Shown here: one piece after another, positions 40,958 through 53,003 of the stretch
Position numbering within the stretch: position 1 is the first letter of the stretch
Layout of the letters: every line of letters starts with the position of its first letter
Source of the DNA: Periplaneta americana
Lineage: Eukaryota; Arthropoda; Insecta; Blattodea; Blattidae
Length of the DNA stretch: 64,000 bases
Direction: 5' to 3'
NCBI RefSeq assembly: GCF_040183065.1
Contig: NC_091120.1
Location: 180,507,396 to 180,571,395, forward strand
Program-made: the position numbers and the translations under genes
Notes under the pieces: generated by a model
The model's input: the letters and a program-made list of their open reading frames with translations, nothing else
Database searches by the model: none
Told to the model about the DNA's origin: nothing

Positions 40958-41304
40958 GGGGACACTCAACTTACAAATTGGAGAAAAAGTGTCATAGAAA
41001 TGAAAAATTAAATTTCTACACTAATTTACGTGACAGAACTAAATCAATTTGCAGAATTCTTCCCCTATTCATTGAGAAGTCACAGTCAAATGCACAAAGC
41101 CAAAAAATAAAAATGTAATAATTAAAAGTGATATTTCAATTAATGATTGATTAAAAATTGAATATTTTTTATTTTGAAAAGTATTGGATCTAATGAGCTG
41201 AGATTTTGCATGTTACTTTCCATGTGTATATTAAACTTTTTCTCCAAATTTGAAAAAGATTGGTCAAGTAGGAAAAAAGTTCCAAAATATAGTTGAGTGT
41301 CCAC
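40958..41304. mobile_element. MITE with TTAA duplication
   Basis: TTAA flanks both sides (40954-40957 and 41305-41308). The ends GGGGACACTCAACT and AGTTGAGTGTCCAC are inverted repeats with one mismatch. The 347-bp interior includes GGAGAAAAAGT and, near the other end, ACTTTTTCTCCAAA, so subterminal sequence is also mirrored. TTAA duplications are typical of piggyBac and Kolobok elements. I cannot choose between them. Confidence 0.8.
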
Positions 41305-41360
41305 TTAATTTTTATAGAAGTTTTGTGGTTTTTTTCAACAATATGAATAAAAAAGTAAAT

Positions 41361-41632
41361 CCATGGCGCTACAGCCCTTTGCAGAGCCATGACCGACCAG
41401 CCGGCTACTGGCCTCACGTCTACATATCGAAGCAGAGGTGAACGATCATCCAACCAGCATGATGATCCTCCCAGCCGTTATAGCTGGTTTGAGAAACCGG
41501 ATTTTCGCTACCTATCGTAGCTTCCCAAGTGCATCACGATGCTGGGTGGGCACCGGTCTCATACACTGGCCGAAATTTCATGAGAAAATTTCTTCCCCCA
41601 TGAGGACTCGAACCAGCGCGCAAATCAAATGA
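41361..41632 (-). mobile_element. Third SINE type (arthropod-type, G+C-richer)
   Basis: On the minus strand it starts with a tRNA-like 3' part, GCGCGCTGGTTCGAGTCCTC. It runs through CAGTGTATGAGACCGGTGCC, CACCCAGCATCGTGATGC and CCAGCTATAACGGCTGGGAG. It ends in CAAAGGGCTGTAGCGCCATG. The final GGGCTGTAGCGCCA-type end is common in arthropod tRNA-derived repeats (from memory). No flanking duplication was found. A fragment lies at 23725-23822. Confidence 0.55.
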
Positions 41633-41832
41633 ATGATGAATGACTAGTCCCGTTTTTTAACTCAGTGCCTCAATTATGTATAAAATGTAAAACAATATTG
41701 AAAAATGCGTAGAATTGGAATCGAAAAAGAAAAATGACATAAGAAAATTTCAAGAAAATCACGTAATATGAAGAGGTGCAAGAAAGAGGCCTATATAAGA
41801 ACATCAGGTTTTCATGATATTAGAACCTGAAA

Positions 41833-42533
41833 TAGTAATATGCGTTACAAGAGCGGTATGTTGAAGTTTTCATGCTCGAGGAAAAGTTTGAAAAAGCGAA
41901 ACGCAGTTGAGCTTTTTTAATTTCCGAGAATTGAAAGAAAATATACCGCTCGTGTATCGTACATTCTTTTTGCGAAGATCGTTTATTACATACCTGAAAG
42001 AGGAATTTTTAATTAGTTGCAATGAAATCTCCATTTTGGTTTCTGTTCAATGACGGCAAATTTGCAAAACAAAAATATCTATCTTCAACATTGTTGCTTT
42101 AAAATGTTTTCCGTGTTTACTATACTCCAGCAGGCCGTGATATACGTCTGTCTTTTTTTCCCCCAGTCTATGATGAGTCTGGAATCTTGTTGATTTTTTC
42201 ACGGCTTCCTTAATGTTACTTGCATCGCGAATGCAGTAACTTTAGTGGAGTTGTAGAGTTTACTTAATTTTTGCGAATATTTAAAAACAATAATTAACAG
42301 CGCAATTTAGGTGAAATTGCAGTGGTAAGTTTCCAATTTATAATTATTACTATATTGAACGTCTCTAAAAATAATATGTTAAAAGCCCAAAGCAGTAAAA
42401 TCAATATGTCACTTAAGCGGTAAGAAGAGGGAAATTGTTGTGTGTGTTAGGTTGGGAATACTGAATGTGAAATTTTAAACTTTCCGCGGATTGGTTTTGT
42501 GCGGAAACCAAGCAAATACGCACGATCTCGCAC
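41833..42533 (+). mobile_element. Element X copy 2
   Basis: GAAA flanks both sides (41829-41832 and 42534-42537). It starts TAGTAATATGCGTTACAAGA and ends CGATCTCGCAC, as in copy 1. It lacks about 105 bp present in copy 1 (roughly 15647-15755 there), which accounts for its 701-bp length. Confidence 0.8.
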
Positions 42534-42537
42534 GAAA

Positions 42538-43215
42538 GTCAATGACATTAGAATCGTTCTAATATTATGTATGCATGCATTGATCTCTTACGTAATACGT
42601 AATTACAAACGTAAAGTTACAGTCGCTATGTTTTATTCACAACGTTGGAGCAACAGAAAGACCCACATAACGTAGGGTTCGAAGTTAGGTTATCTCGAGC
42701 AAGTATATCAAGCAACGTGGACACTACCCATTCCCTTAATTTTAACTCGTTTGTGTTTGTGTAAAAGGAATATTAAATCGCATATATAAGTAGAGTTAGT
42801 AACAAAGCTCGTCAGATGTTAGAGCAGATATATTTTGCCACAAACATTAACGCCAAGCTAAAAATAGTGGTCGTTCTTGGTTAACCACGAAGGCCGAATA
42901 ATTATCAGCCCAGAACAGGATATGTACAGAAGCCACGTGGGATGAGATAAAAACAAAACATGCACGCACATACACACAAATATATCCATAAACATGAAGG
43001 AATTGCTCACTAGATTTCAAGCATTGTAGTGGCTGCTCTCGTGTGAATCATTTTTTAAATAAACGTGACTGTCAAGGATAAAAGGATAATAATTTTTGTC
43101 GTTCAAGGACTTCATGATGTAGCTCAAATAATGAGGATACACGGTATGTCCACGTAACAATAAATAACAATAGCAACTTTGTCCAACTCCACTCATCTAC
43201 GTACAGTTATATCTT
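42538..43215. other. Unassigned DNA
   Basis: No coding remnant or repeat boundary was recognised before the satellite begins. Confidence 0.35.
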
Positions 43216-46200
43216 ATTGAGAATTTAATCAATTCCACATAAGAAGCTCCATTAGCAAAACTAAATCTACATAACAATTTCATTAGCAGCATCAACTTTA
43301 CATGAGAAACTTCGTTAGCATCATTAATCTCACACAAGAAACTTCCCTTGCATCAACCTCAATTAAGACACCCATGAGTACGATGAACTCTTCAAAAGAA
43401 ACTTCATCAGCATCATCATGCTACTGTATATAAGAATCTTCGTCAACACCATTAACCCTAAATAAGAAATTTCTTCAGCATCGTCAACTCAATAAAAGGA
43501 ACTTCATCAGCATGATCAACTGTACATAAAATGAATGCAATTGCACATCAACTCTACATGAGAAACTTCATTAACATCATTTACCTCACACAAGAAACTT
43601 CGCTAGCATCAACCCCAAATAAGAAACTCATCAGTACTATGAACTCTTCATAAGAAACTTCATCAGCATCATCATGCTATATAAGAATCTTCGTCAACAC
43701 CATTAACCCTAAATAAGAAATTTCTTCAGCATCGTCAACTCAATAAAAGGAACTTCATCAGCATGACCAACTGTACATAAAATGAATGCAATTGCACATC
43801 AACTCTACATGAGAAACTTCATTAACATCATTTACCTCACACAAGAAACTTCGCTAGCATCAACCCCAAATAAGAAACTCATCAGTACTATGAACTCTTC
43901 ATAAGAAACTTCATCAGCATCATCATGCTATATAAGAATCTTCGTCAACACCATTAACCCTAAATAAGAAATTTCTTCAGCATCGTCAACTCAATAAAAG
44001 GAACTTCATCAGCATGACCAACTGTACATAAAATGAATGCAATTGCACATCAACTCTACATGAGAAACTTCATTAACATCATTTACCTCACACAAGAAAC
44101 TTCGCTAGCATCAACCCCAAATAAGAAACTCATCAGTACTATGAACTCTTCATAAGAAACTTCATCAGCATCATCATGCTATATAAGAATCTTCGTCAAC
44201 ACCATTAACCCTAAATAAGAAATTTCTTCAGCATCGGCAACCCAATATAAGGAACTTCATTAGCATGACCCACTGTACATAAAATTAATGCAATTGCACA
44301 TCAACTCTACATGAGAAACTTCATTAACATAATTTACCTGACACAAGAAACTTCGCTAGCATCAACCCCAAATAAGAAACTCATCAGTACCATGAACTCT
44401 TCATAAGAACTTCACCAGCATCATCTATGCTATATAAGAATCGTAAACACATCATAAGAAACTTCACGAGCATCAACACAATCAATATAGGGAACTTCGT
44501 TAGCAAGACGAATTCTGCATAAAATAAATGCAATAGCACATCAACCCTACATGAGAAACTTCGTTAGCATCGTCGACCTCACACAAGAAACTTCGCTAGC
44601 ATCAACCCCAATTAAGACCCATTAGTATCATGAACTCTTAAAAAAAACCTTCATCAGCATCATCTATACTATATAAGAATCTTTGTCAACATCATTAAAC
44701 CCTACATAATAAAGTTCATCAGCATTATCAACTCTATATACGAAACTTAATCAGCATTATCAACTAACTCCATATAATAAACTTCGTTATCATGACCAAT
44801 TCTACCTAAAAATGGATGCAATAGCACATCAACCCTATATGAGAAACTTCGTTAGTATCATTACGCCCACACAAAAAACTTGTTCCTCAAAACCTAAAAA
44901 ATGTCATCAGTATCATAACCTCTATATAAGGAGCTTCATCAGTAACATCAACCTAATACAAGAAACTTCTTTAGCATCATTAACCTCACACAAGAAACAT
45001 AAATCTAATATAAGGACCAATTCTACATAAAATGAATGCAATAGCACATCAACCCTACACGAGAATCTTCGTTAGCATCATTAAGCCCACACTAGAAACT
45101 TTGTTATCAGAAACCTCAAATAAAAACGTCATCAGCATCATCAACTCTATATAAGAAACTTCTTCAGCAACAACAATGCTATATAAGAATCGTCAGCACC
45201 ATCAAACCTACGTAAGAAACTTCATCAGCATCATCAATGCTATATAAGAATCTTCGTCAACACCATCAAACCTTATATAAGAAACTTCATCAGCATCATC
45301 AATGCTATATAATAATCTTCAACACCATCAGACCCTGCATAAGAAACTTCATAAGCATCATCAATGCTATATAATAATCTTCAACACCATCAGACCCTGC
45401 ATAAGAAACTTCATCAGCATCATCAATGCTATACAATAATCTTCAACACCATCAAACCTTACATAAGAAACTTCATCAGCATCATCAGTGTTATATAATA
45501 ATCTTCAACACCATCAGACCTTACATAAGAAACTTCACCAGCATCATCAATGCTATATAATAATCTTTGTCAACAACATCAAAACCTACATAAGATACTT
45601 CATCAGCATCATCAATGCTATATAATAATCTTCAACACCATCAGACCCTGCATAAGAAACTTCATCAGCATCATCAATGCTATATAATGATCTTCAAAAC
45701 CATCAGACCTTACATAAGAAACTTCATCAGCATCATCAATGCTATATAATAATCTTCAACACCATCAGACCTTACATAAGAAACTTCACCAGCATCATCA
45801 ATGCTATATAATAATCTTCGTCAACAACATCAAAACCTACATAAGACACTTCATCAGCATCATCAATGCTATATAATAATCTTCAACACCATCAGACCCT
45901 GCATAAGAAACTTCATCAGCATCATCAATGCTATATAATAATCTTCAACACCATCAGACCCTGCATAAGAAACTTCATCAGCATCATCAATGCTATATAA
46001 TAATCTTCAACACCATCAGACCTTACATAAGAAACTTCATCAGCATCATCAATGCTATATAATAATCTTCAACACCATCAGACCTTACATAAGAAACTTC
46101 ACCAGCATCATCAATGCTATATAATAATCTTCGTCAACAACATCAAAACCTACATAAGACACTTCATCAGCATCATCAATGCTATATAATAATCTTCAAC

Positions 46201-47050
46201 ACCATCAGACCCTGCATAAGAAACTTCATCAGCATCATCAATGCTATATAATAATCTTCAACACCATCAGACCTTACATAAGAAACTTCATCAGCATCAT
46301 CAATGCTATATAATAATCTTCGTCAACAACATCAAAACCTACACAAGACACTACATCAGCATCATCAACGCTATATAAAAATCTTTGTCAACACCATCAA
46401 ACCCTATGTAACAAACTTCATCAGCATCATCAACTCAATATGAGGAACATTAGCATGACCAATTCTACAGAAAATGGCTACAATAACACATCAACCCTAC
46501 ACGAGAATCTTCGTTAGCATCATTAAGCCCACACTAAAAACTTTGTTCTCAGAAACCTCAAAGACGTCATCAGCATCAACTCTATATAAGAAACTTCATC
46601 AGCATCATCAATATTATATAAGAATCTTCGTCAACACCATCAAACCTACATAAGAAACTTCATCAGTATCATCAATGCTGTATAATAATCTTCGTCAACA
46701 CCATCAAATTCTACATAAGAAACTTCATCAGCATCATCAACTCAATATAAGGAACTTCGTTAGCATGACCTATTCTACATAAAATGGCTGCAATAGCACA
46801 TCAACCCTATATGAGAATCATCGTTAGCATCATTAAGCTTACAATAGAAACTTTGTTATCAGAAACCTCAAATAAAAACGTCATCAGCATCATCAACTCT
46901 ATCTAAGAAACTTAATCAGCAACATCAACCCAATATAAGAAACTGCTTTGGCATCACTGATCCTACATAATGTTAATGCATTAGCAAATGTATTAGCACA
47001 TCAAAACTACATGAGAAACTTCGTTAGCATCATTAGGTCCACAAAAATTC
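43216..47050. repeat. 3.8-kb satellite, ~31-bp monomer with 251-bp higher-order unit
   Basis: The basic unit is close to AAGAAACTTCATCAGCATCA followed by a variable TCAACTCTATAT segment. At 43531-44290 the ATGCAATTGCACATCAACTC landmark recurs at exactly 251-bp steps (43531, 43782, 44033, 44284). At 45200-46400 a 62-63 bp dimer dominates. There the CAACAACATCAAAACCTACA landmark is spaced 251, 313 and 189 bp apart, that is 4, 5 and 3 dimers. The ends (43216-43500 and 46400-47050) are more diverged. No reading frame persists. Confidence 0.9.
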
Positions 47051-47765
47051 AGGTGAGTGCGGTGGATTGTGGTTTATGATGTGGTTGAATGCTTCAATTC
47101 CCTATACAGGTCGGCAAAAAATTTGAGTCAAACTAATAATCGACATCTAATCATGTTACCATCAGTACTCTTTTAGTATTATCTTCTGTGCTGAGACTCC
47201 TTCAAACGATTCGCACGATTCTTCAAAGCTAACTAATCAATAATCATGTTCCTATGATCTAGCAGACAGAGCTAAATTACTTCAACTCTTACCGGACCTG
47301 AAATTACTGCCAATAAATCTCGAATGCCCTTGTATACAGACAATGAAGGGAATCGAATACTGGCCTACTGGATGAGAAACCGGCAGGTGACAGTTACGGC
47401 AGCGCCGACGCCCACCAGACATAAAAGCAAACAACGGGAGAAAAAATTGACTAGTTAGTCATGCTGAATGCCTGAATTAGGTTGCGTTCACGGTTGAGTT
47501 GTTTTGGTAAATCTCCTGCAACATTCCAGAACAGGAAGTGACGACTACAGCACGGAAGTGACATTGCTAGGACTGGACCCACCACGAGTTCGGTATGTGA
47601 CCCCCGCCTGCCGGCCGGCGTGATCGGCAACCCAAAACACTTCCTTCCGCATCCTTCGTCATCTTGCAGGTGAGGATGGTATCCTTGCCTGTTTCCCAAC
47701 CGCAGAAACATACACTGTAGCTCCGAGCAGTCAATAAAATTCTACAAGCGTTCCGACAAAACTAC
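47051..47765. other. Unassigned DNA
   Basis: A short G+C-rich patch near 47580-47630 (CGCCTGCCGGCCGGCGTGAT) is present. An 86-codon minus frame across it has no recognised family. Confidence 0.35.
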
Positions 47766-48235
47766 TTGACCTTGAGGACAAAAGTGATCTATGTGGCGAC
47801 GCTTGGTTCTTTTAAACTAAATCAGCGGCGGCTCCTCTGTAGGACTAAGTACTGTAGTCTTTGCAATAATTTTGAGAAACCTCAAACTATGAAACAGAGA
47901 AGGAATAGAAGCGTTCCAACAAATCCACCGACCTTGAGGACAAAAGTGATCTATGTGGCGACGCTTGGTTCTTTTAATCTAAATCAGCGGCGGCTCTTCT
48001 GTAGGATTAAGTGCTGCAGTCTTTGCAATAATTTTGAGAAACCTCAAACTATGAAACAGAGAAGGAATACAAGCGTTCCAACAAATCCACCGACCTTGAG
48101 GACAAAAGTGATCTAAGTGGCGACGCTTGGTTCTTTTATTCTAAATCAGCGGCGGCTCCTCTGTAGGACTAAGTACTGTAGTCTTTGCAATAATTTTGTG
48201 AAACCTCAAACTATGAAACAGAGAAGGAATACGGG
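47766..48235 (+). repeat. Three 162-bp in-frame tandem repeats
   Basis: The landmark CCTTGAGGACAAAAGTGATC occurs at 47770, 47932 and 48094, so the unit is 162 bp, exactly 54 codons. One plus-strand frame runs through the first two copies (LRTKVIYVATLGSFKLNQRR, LLCRTKYCSLCNNFEKPQTM, KQRRNRSVPTNPPT). It hits TAA only in the third, where TAT became TAA near 48114. Divergence between copies is low. I do not recognise the peptide; this may be a repeated exon or chance. Confidence 0.8.
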
Positions 48236-48360
48236 AGAAACATACTATCGCACTATTGTTCCCACAAAGACCACCGGCACAGCGAACAACGTTCGTACTT
48301 TGAGGGTATTCTGGGACATAGTAAGTCGGTTCGAATCCTTTTCAGCTGATTATATGATTT

Positions 48361-48407
48361 CCTTTCTCTCTCTCTCTTTCTCTCTCTCTCTTTCTCTCTC
48401 TCTCTCT
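48361..48407. repeat. (TC)n microsatellite
   Basis: A TC-rich run with three TTTCTC-type interruptions. Confidence 0.9.
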
Positions 48408-48504
48408 GCGATTTCCTCCAAATGTAAAGTGAATACCAGGTAATTCAATGGCGAAAGGTCGAACTCATATTTTTTTAGTTGGTTCTTATGGTATGAAATG
48501 CAAA

Positions 48505-49382
48505 TTTGAGCAGCAGGCTACAACGTGTGCATAATGCGTGCGTCCGTTATATTTGTAATATTCGTAAGTATGATCATGTTTCCCCGTCTTTCCAAACTCT
48601 GTCTTGGCTAAGGCTAAGTGATCGACGAGCCCTGCATTCTCTTGTTCTCTTATTTCAAATTCTGCGCACCGCTACCCTAATCTATTTGCCTTCTCGTTTT
48701 AAAAATTTATCCGCATATCATCAGCTAAGTACAAGATCTCATCATAACAATTGACTCATTATACCCTAACACAAGACATCGTTATATTCATCTTATACAG
48801 TTTCAGTTGCTAGAAATTGGAACTCGCTACCGAGAGATGTAAGGGGTTGTTGGACAATAACTTCATTTAGGTCAAAATTACATTAATTCTTACTTAACAA
48901 ATTAACTGCTGATTAATACTTATTACACATAATGAAACTAACATCTGTTCATTCTTATTATTATCATTAATTTGTCTAAACAGATTTACAAAACCTCTAA
49001 TGGCAATTACATTAATATTCTCATTATAGAAATATATTTTAGATATATATTTTTTTCTCCCTGTAACATAGTTCTAGTAAGCTTTTATTAAATTAATTTT
49101 CATCATTTTACTAGCTATCTCAAATCTCAAATTAATTATAATTGATTGAATTAAATTAGCTCATAAATTAAGTTACTACTTTAACTTACAGGTTTATCTA
49201 AATTTAAATAAATATGTAGTCTACTAGTCGTTCACTTAACTGAAGAATATTGCAGGTGAACCTTTTAAGTATAGTGTAAATATTCGTAATTTAAATATGA
49301 ATTGTATTGATTAAGGCTTGTTGAGTGGAAGAGAAGACCTTATGGCCTTAACTCTGCCAGCGAAAATAAAACATTATTATTA
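48505..49382 (+). pseudogene. Jockey-like LINE 3' half (ATT-tail family)
   Basis: Coding remnant SRLQRVHNACVRYICNIRKY, then DHVSPSFQTLSWLRLSDRRA and LHSLVLLFQILRTATLIYLP, followed by frameshifted sequence and a WNSLPRDVRGCWT-type segment. The 3' untranslated part matches 22851-23110 (GTTGAGTGGAAGAGAAGACC, GCCAGCGAAAATAAAACATT) and ends in a short ATT run. It is a 5'-truncated and decayed copy. Confidence 0.85.
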
Positions 49383-49470
49383 AGTTAGCTAGCGGCGATG
49401 GAATTGAGAGCAGTTTTAACAAAAACTCAACAAAATCCATTTTATAAATTTTACAGGAAAAGTTTTTTTA

Positions 49471-50027
49471 GTTATGTTCCGTCCCAGGGATCTGTAGAGT
49501 ATAAAGACGAAATAAGGCCTCTGCGCAAGTGGTATTTGGGAGGGCTAGACCAATGACCGCTCTGGGGGGAGGCTACGAAGCTACCAATCGCTTGCAGGAA
49601 GGGGATCATTTCTATCTGAATTCTCTACCACGAGTATATTACCCCTTAAAGGCCTCGAGCTGATGCTGCCAGCAATACACTCTGGCACAGATAGACTCCG
49701 CCCCCATATGCGCCAAGCCACTCTACAGATTCCTGGGACGGATCTTTTTTTTATTTTTTTTTTAGTTGGTTATTTTACGACGCTTTATCAACATCTTAGG
49801 TTATTTAGCGTCTGAATGAGATGAAGGTGATAATGCCGGTGAAATGAGTCCGGGGTCCAACACCGAAAATTACCCAGCATTTACTCATATTGGGTTGAGG
49901 GAAAACCCGGGGAGAAACCTCAACCAGGTAAGTTGTCCCGATCGGGAATCGAACCCGGGCCACCTGGTTTCGCGGCTAGACGCGCTAGCCGTTACTCCAC
50001 AGGTGTGGACGGGACGGATCATAGTTC
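49471..50027. mobile_element. MITE carrying a SINE near its right end
   Basis: The left arm TTCCGTCCCAGGGATCTG, continuing TAGAGT (49478-49500), is mirrored by ACTCTACAGATTCCTGGGAC at 49720-49739 with one mismatch. The right arm is cut by the SINE at 49745 and resumes as GGATCATAG after 50010. Without the SINE the element is about 280 bp. The outer target duplication is unclear. Confidence 0.65.
49745..50010 (-). mobile_element. tRNA-derived SINE (head type 1), full length
   Basis: An exact 10-bp duplication, GGGACGGATC, sits at 49735-49744 and 50011-50020. The minus strand reads CACACCTGTGGAGTAACGGC, CCCGGGTTCGATTCCCG, CTTACCTGGTTGAGGTTTCT, then GGACCCCGGACTCATTTCAC, TGTTGATAAAGCGTCG and an A-rich tail. 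The tRNA-like head is intact, with a clear B box. Confidence 0.9.
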
Positions 50028-50835
50028 AAAGTTTTTTTTATATAAAATTGTGAAAACATATGCATTAGTTGTCTTTTATACACGCATTGATTGATATAAA
50101 GCACAAATAATCCTGAATTTCCTTTAAGTTATTTAGAAGAAATATATAGAAAAATGCAATATTTTTACCAAACTCAACTTCTCCACTCATTTTAATTGCA
50201 CTCTCATTTTTAATATTTATTTAAATAATCAAGCATTGGTTCACCACATAAATGCAGGAGCTGTCTAAGAATAATGTACATAACAGTTCTTGTTAAGGAG
50301 TATGTCATATGTTTGCCATTCTTTTCTTCACAGCTTTATAACTCCAAATTTTCGTACAATTGCATAATATTTAGATGACAGAACTATAGATTCACGATTT
50401 CTAAGTTCTTTCTCCACAATATAAAACACGTGATCATCATACCTACAGAGTGAACCTAAGTAATGTCATTAAATTCAGACGGTTATTCTCTGAGATATTT
50501 CAAACAAAAAAGTTTAAATAAAAATTAGCTCGTTTTTGCTTCCTTTTGAGATAAAAATTGTTTTATAATAAACATTTCATAGCGTGTTTTGGGAAAGCTA
50601 TTGATTTAATTCCCAATATGCTCAGTCAGTTTAAGAGAGTAGTGTATTATAATAATTAACGATTGAAAGAATTTCAGTTTTGTCCTTTAGATGTGCAGAA
50701 ACTTGAGCCGAACAAAAATGTAACTTTCCGTTCTACAAAGGGATTTTTCAATATTACATTTGTTCCGATCAAAATTTTGATTTAGAATTTAAAAAATGTA
50801 CAAAACAACATTGTTAAGATTTGTTACAGATATCT
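50028..50835. other. Unassigned AT-rich DNA
   Basis: No recognised coding or repeat structure. Confidence 0.35.
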
Positions 50836-51088
50836 GGTAACAAATGACAATAAAATAAGTTGGGCTAGCACTCTAAAAAATGAACTTGAGAATACTGGTC
50901 TGGGACAACTATGGAGAGAAAATAATGAAAGTGAAAATATCGTTTTGAATATTATAAGACAAAGGTGTAACGATATAGAAAACCAACTAATGTTTAGTTA
51001 CATGAATGACAAAACTTCACCACAAAATTATAGGGAAGTTAAAACTGTATGGAGTGAAGAACCATATACTAGTAGAGTCAGAAAGTAC
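50836..51088 (+). pseudogene. Possible retroelement C-terminal fragment
   Basis: A continuous frame reads NDNKISWASTLKNELENTGL, GQLWRENNESENIVLNIIRQ and RCNDIENQLMFSYMNDKTSP, followed by VRKYRNFGWQRHAL and a stop. A W...LK..L...G.G..W pattern followed by a CR.KYR-type end occurs in C-terminal segments of some animal LINE polyproteins. This is a weak resemblance from memory; it could also be a host-gene fragment. Confidence 0.35.
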
Positions 51089-51589
51089 CGGAACTTCGGT
51101 TGGCAACGCCATGCTCTATAGCCAACTTCTCTGCCTTGTCCATGTGGTATGTGATCTACTCTTCAGGCGTAAACACTCAGTGAGAACATGTGTAGATACC
51201 TTTGTTGCAGATGGTATATAACCATTTACACAACACCGCCTTTGAAGTACGCTCCCTAGGCAGTAACATACCTAATGGTTATTCATATACTTGTCATTTC
51301 TTCTCATTAAATTGATATAATAGTAACTTTTCTTTCTTTAGTGCGCCTTGAAATCTTTCCGTTTGACTGGCCCACCTTGTATATTATATACATAGCATAA
51401 ATAGTACAGTACGGAAATAATTCATATAATATTAATTCTATAAACACTTATAAAATACTATCTGCAAAGACTAACCTATAAATATGTAGCTACAAATATA
51501 CACACACTAACAAAAATGAATCTTACAAAATCAACAAACTCTTTATAACAACATTATTTGCAAAATAATTCTGACAGATGACAGGCATA

Positions 51590-51830
51590 AACAATATTAC
51601 ATTCTGAGAGCTGAGATATCAATATAAATCTTCTGTGTTCAAACATTTCGCATTTAAACAGAAGGTGCTCCACAGTTTCAAATATTTCTTAGCTTACACT
51701 GATGTCCTTTCTCTGTTACAATTTGAAACCTCTGAAAATAACTTCCGAACTTCCCATGCCCCGATAAAAACTGTGTTGTTATAAAGTCTAGCGATAATAT
51801 TGATTTTTGTTGAATCTGTCAAATACAGTC
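51590..51830 (-). pseudogene. I-like LINE C-terminal fragment
   Basis: The minus strand in two frames reads TTQFLSGHGKFGSYFQRFQI, then after a frameshift EIFETVEHLLFKCEMFEHRR and FILISQLSEC. FL.GHG.F..Y..RF followed by ETVEHLLF.C is the hallmark of the zinc-binding segment after RNase H in I/jockey-group LINEs. The usual Cys residues before ETVEH are lost in the frameshift. Confidence 0.65.
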
Positions 51831-52396
51831 GGGAAATATAGCTTCTATCAGAGTGCTGCATTGGAGTTAAATCGCTCGCTTGAACTCGGTCGAGTGTCGC
51901 ACCCTCGAGTGAAATAAGATCGGTCGTGATACGCTCGTAATAAATAGAAGCACAGTACAAGGTCACCTCACCGACATGTCTTATCTTGTATGGAAGGCGA
52001 TAGATAAGATACACATATGTTTTGCTCACACGGTAAAAATAAGGCTTTATTTTCTGCGTTTATGACAAACGTTTAATGGAACGTACCAAAACAGTAACAT
52101 GAAGTTATAAATAAAATAGTATGAAAAACTTCGATATACAGTTATTAGTGCTAATTAATAATTATTCAATGTTTGATTTACCACATAGGCCTATATAATA
52201 TGATAGGTCCATACATAGCGTTCCGCCTATATTCTGCGACAATGTAGAAACGTTTTACAAAATATTATTGACATAGCAGTAACCTAGATTAACAACAATA
52301 TTAGTACAGAGATAACGTCACAGAAAATACAATAAAACGAATAATTATGCTGCACATCTGTTACAGACGCAAAGATTGATTCACTAATTATTAGAG

Positions 52397-52397
<1 letters not shown>

Positions 52398-52445
<48 letters not shown>
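52398..52445. repeat. (ATT)n microsatellite
   Basis: About 16 uninterrupted ATT units. Confidence 0.95.
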
Positions 52446-52446
<1 letters not shown>

Positions 52447-52947
52447 TAGAAAACTTGATACGGTTCTTGCATTATCGTGATTGTGTTCTTCGTTTATAAT
52501 AATTACATTTACATCCAATAACATCTATCAGATGTGGCAAAAACAAAATCACTCCTGTGTGAGGGGGGGGAAACATTTACCTACAACATTTATATTACAT
52601 TTTAAAGCAAGTTTTGTAGTTGTACTATGGAGAGGTTAGTTAAACACTGCTAAGTTTTGAAATGATAAACATATACGATGTTACTACACAGTTCATCACT
52701 GTAACAAGAACGAATGTCTAACGCTCGGCTTATACCGTTCGAGGATTTATCGCTCGCGACAATTTTACCCATCATGCATGTGCGCTACCTTTCGGATTAT
52801 GCTATGAACTACTTGGCGCTCGAGCGAAAACGTCCGATGCAGACCTCTGGTTTCTATGTATAGATAAAAATTGTATGTTGATGAGTGAGTGATAGCTATA
52901 TGACCAGAGGTCAATGCTGTCATTCAACATTGTAACGCATTTCGACC

Positions 52948-52950
52948 AAA

Positions 52951-53001
<51 letters not shown>

Positions 53002-53003
53002 AG
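52948..53003. repeat. (AAAT)n microsatellite
   Basis: About 13 AAAT units, possibly the tail of an unrecognised LINE. Confidence 0.95.

Noticed and set aside
43216-47050. CRISPR-like array
   Set aside because: Repeats are contiguous and diverged, with no unique equal-length spacers; the sequence is eukaryotic satellite.
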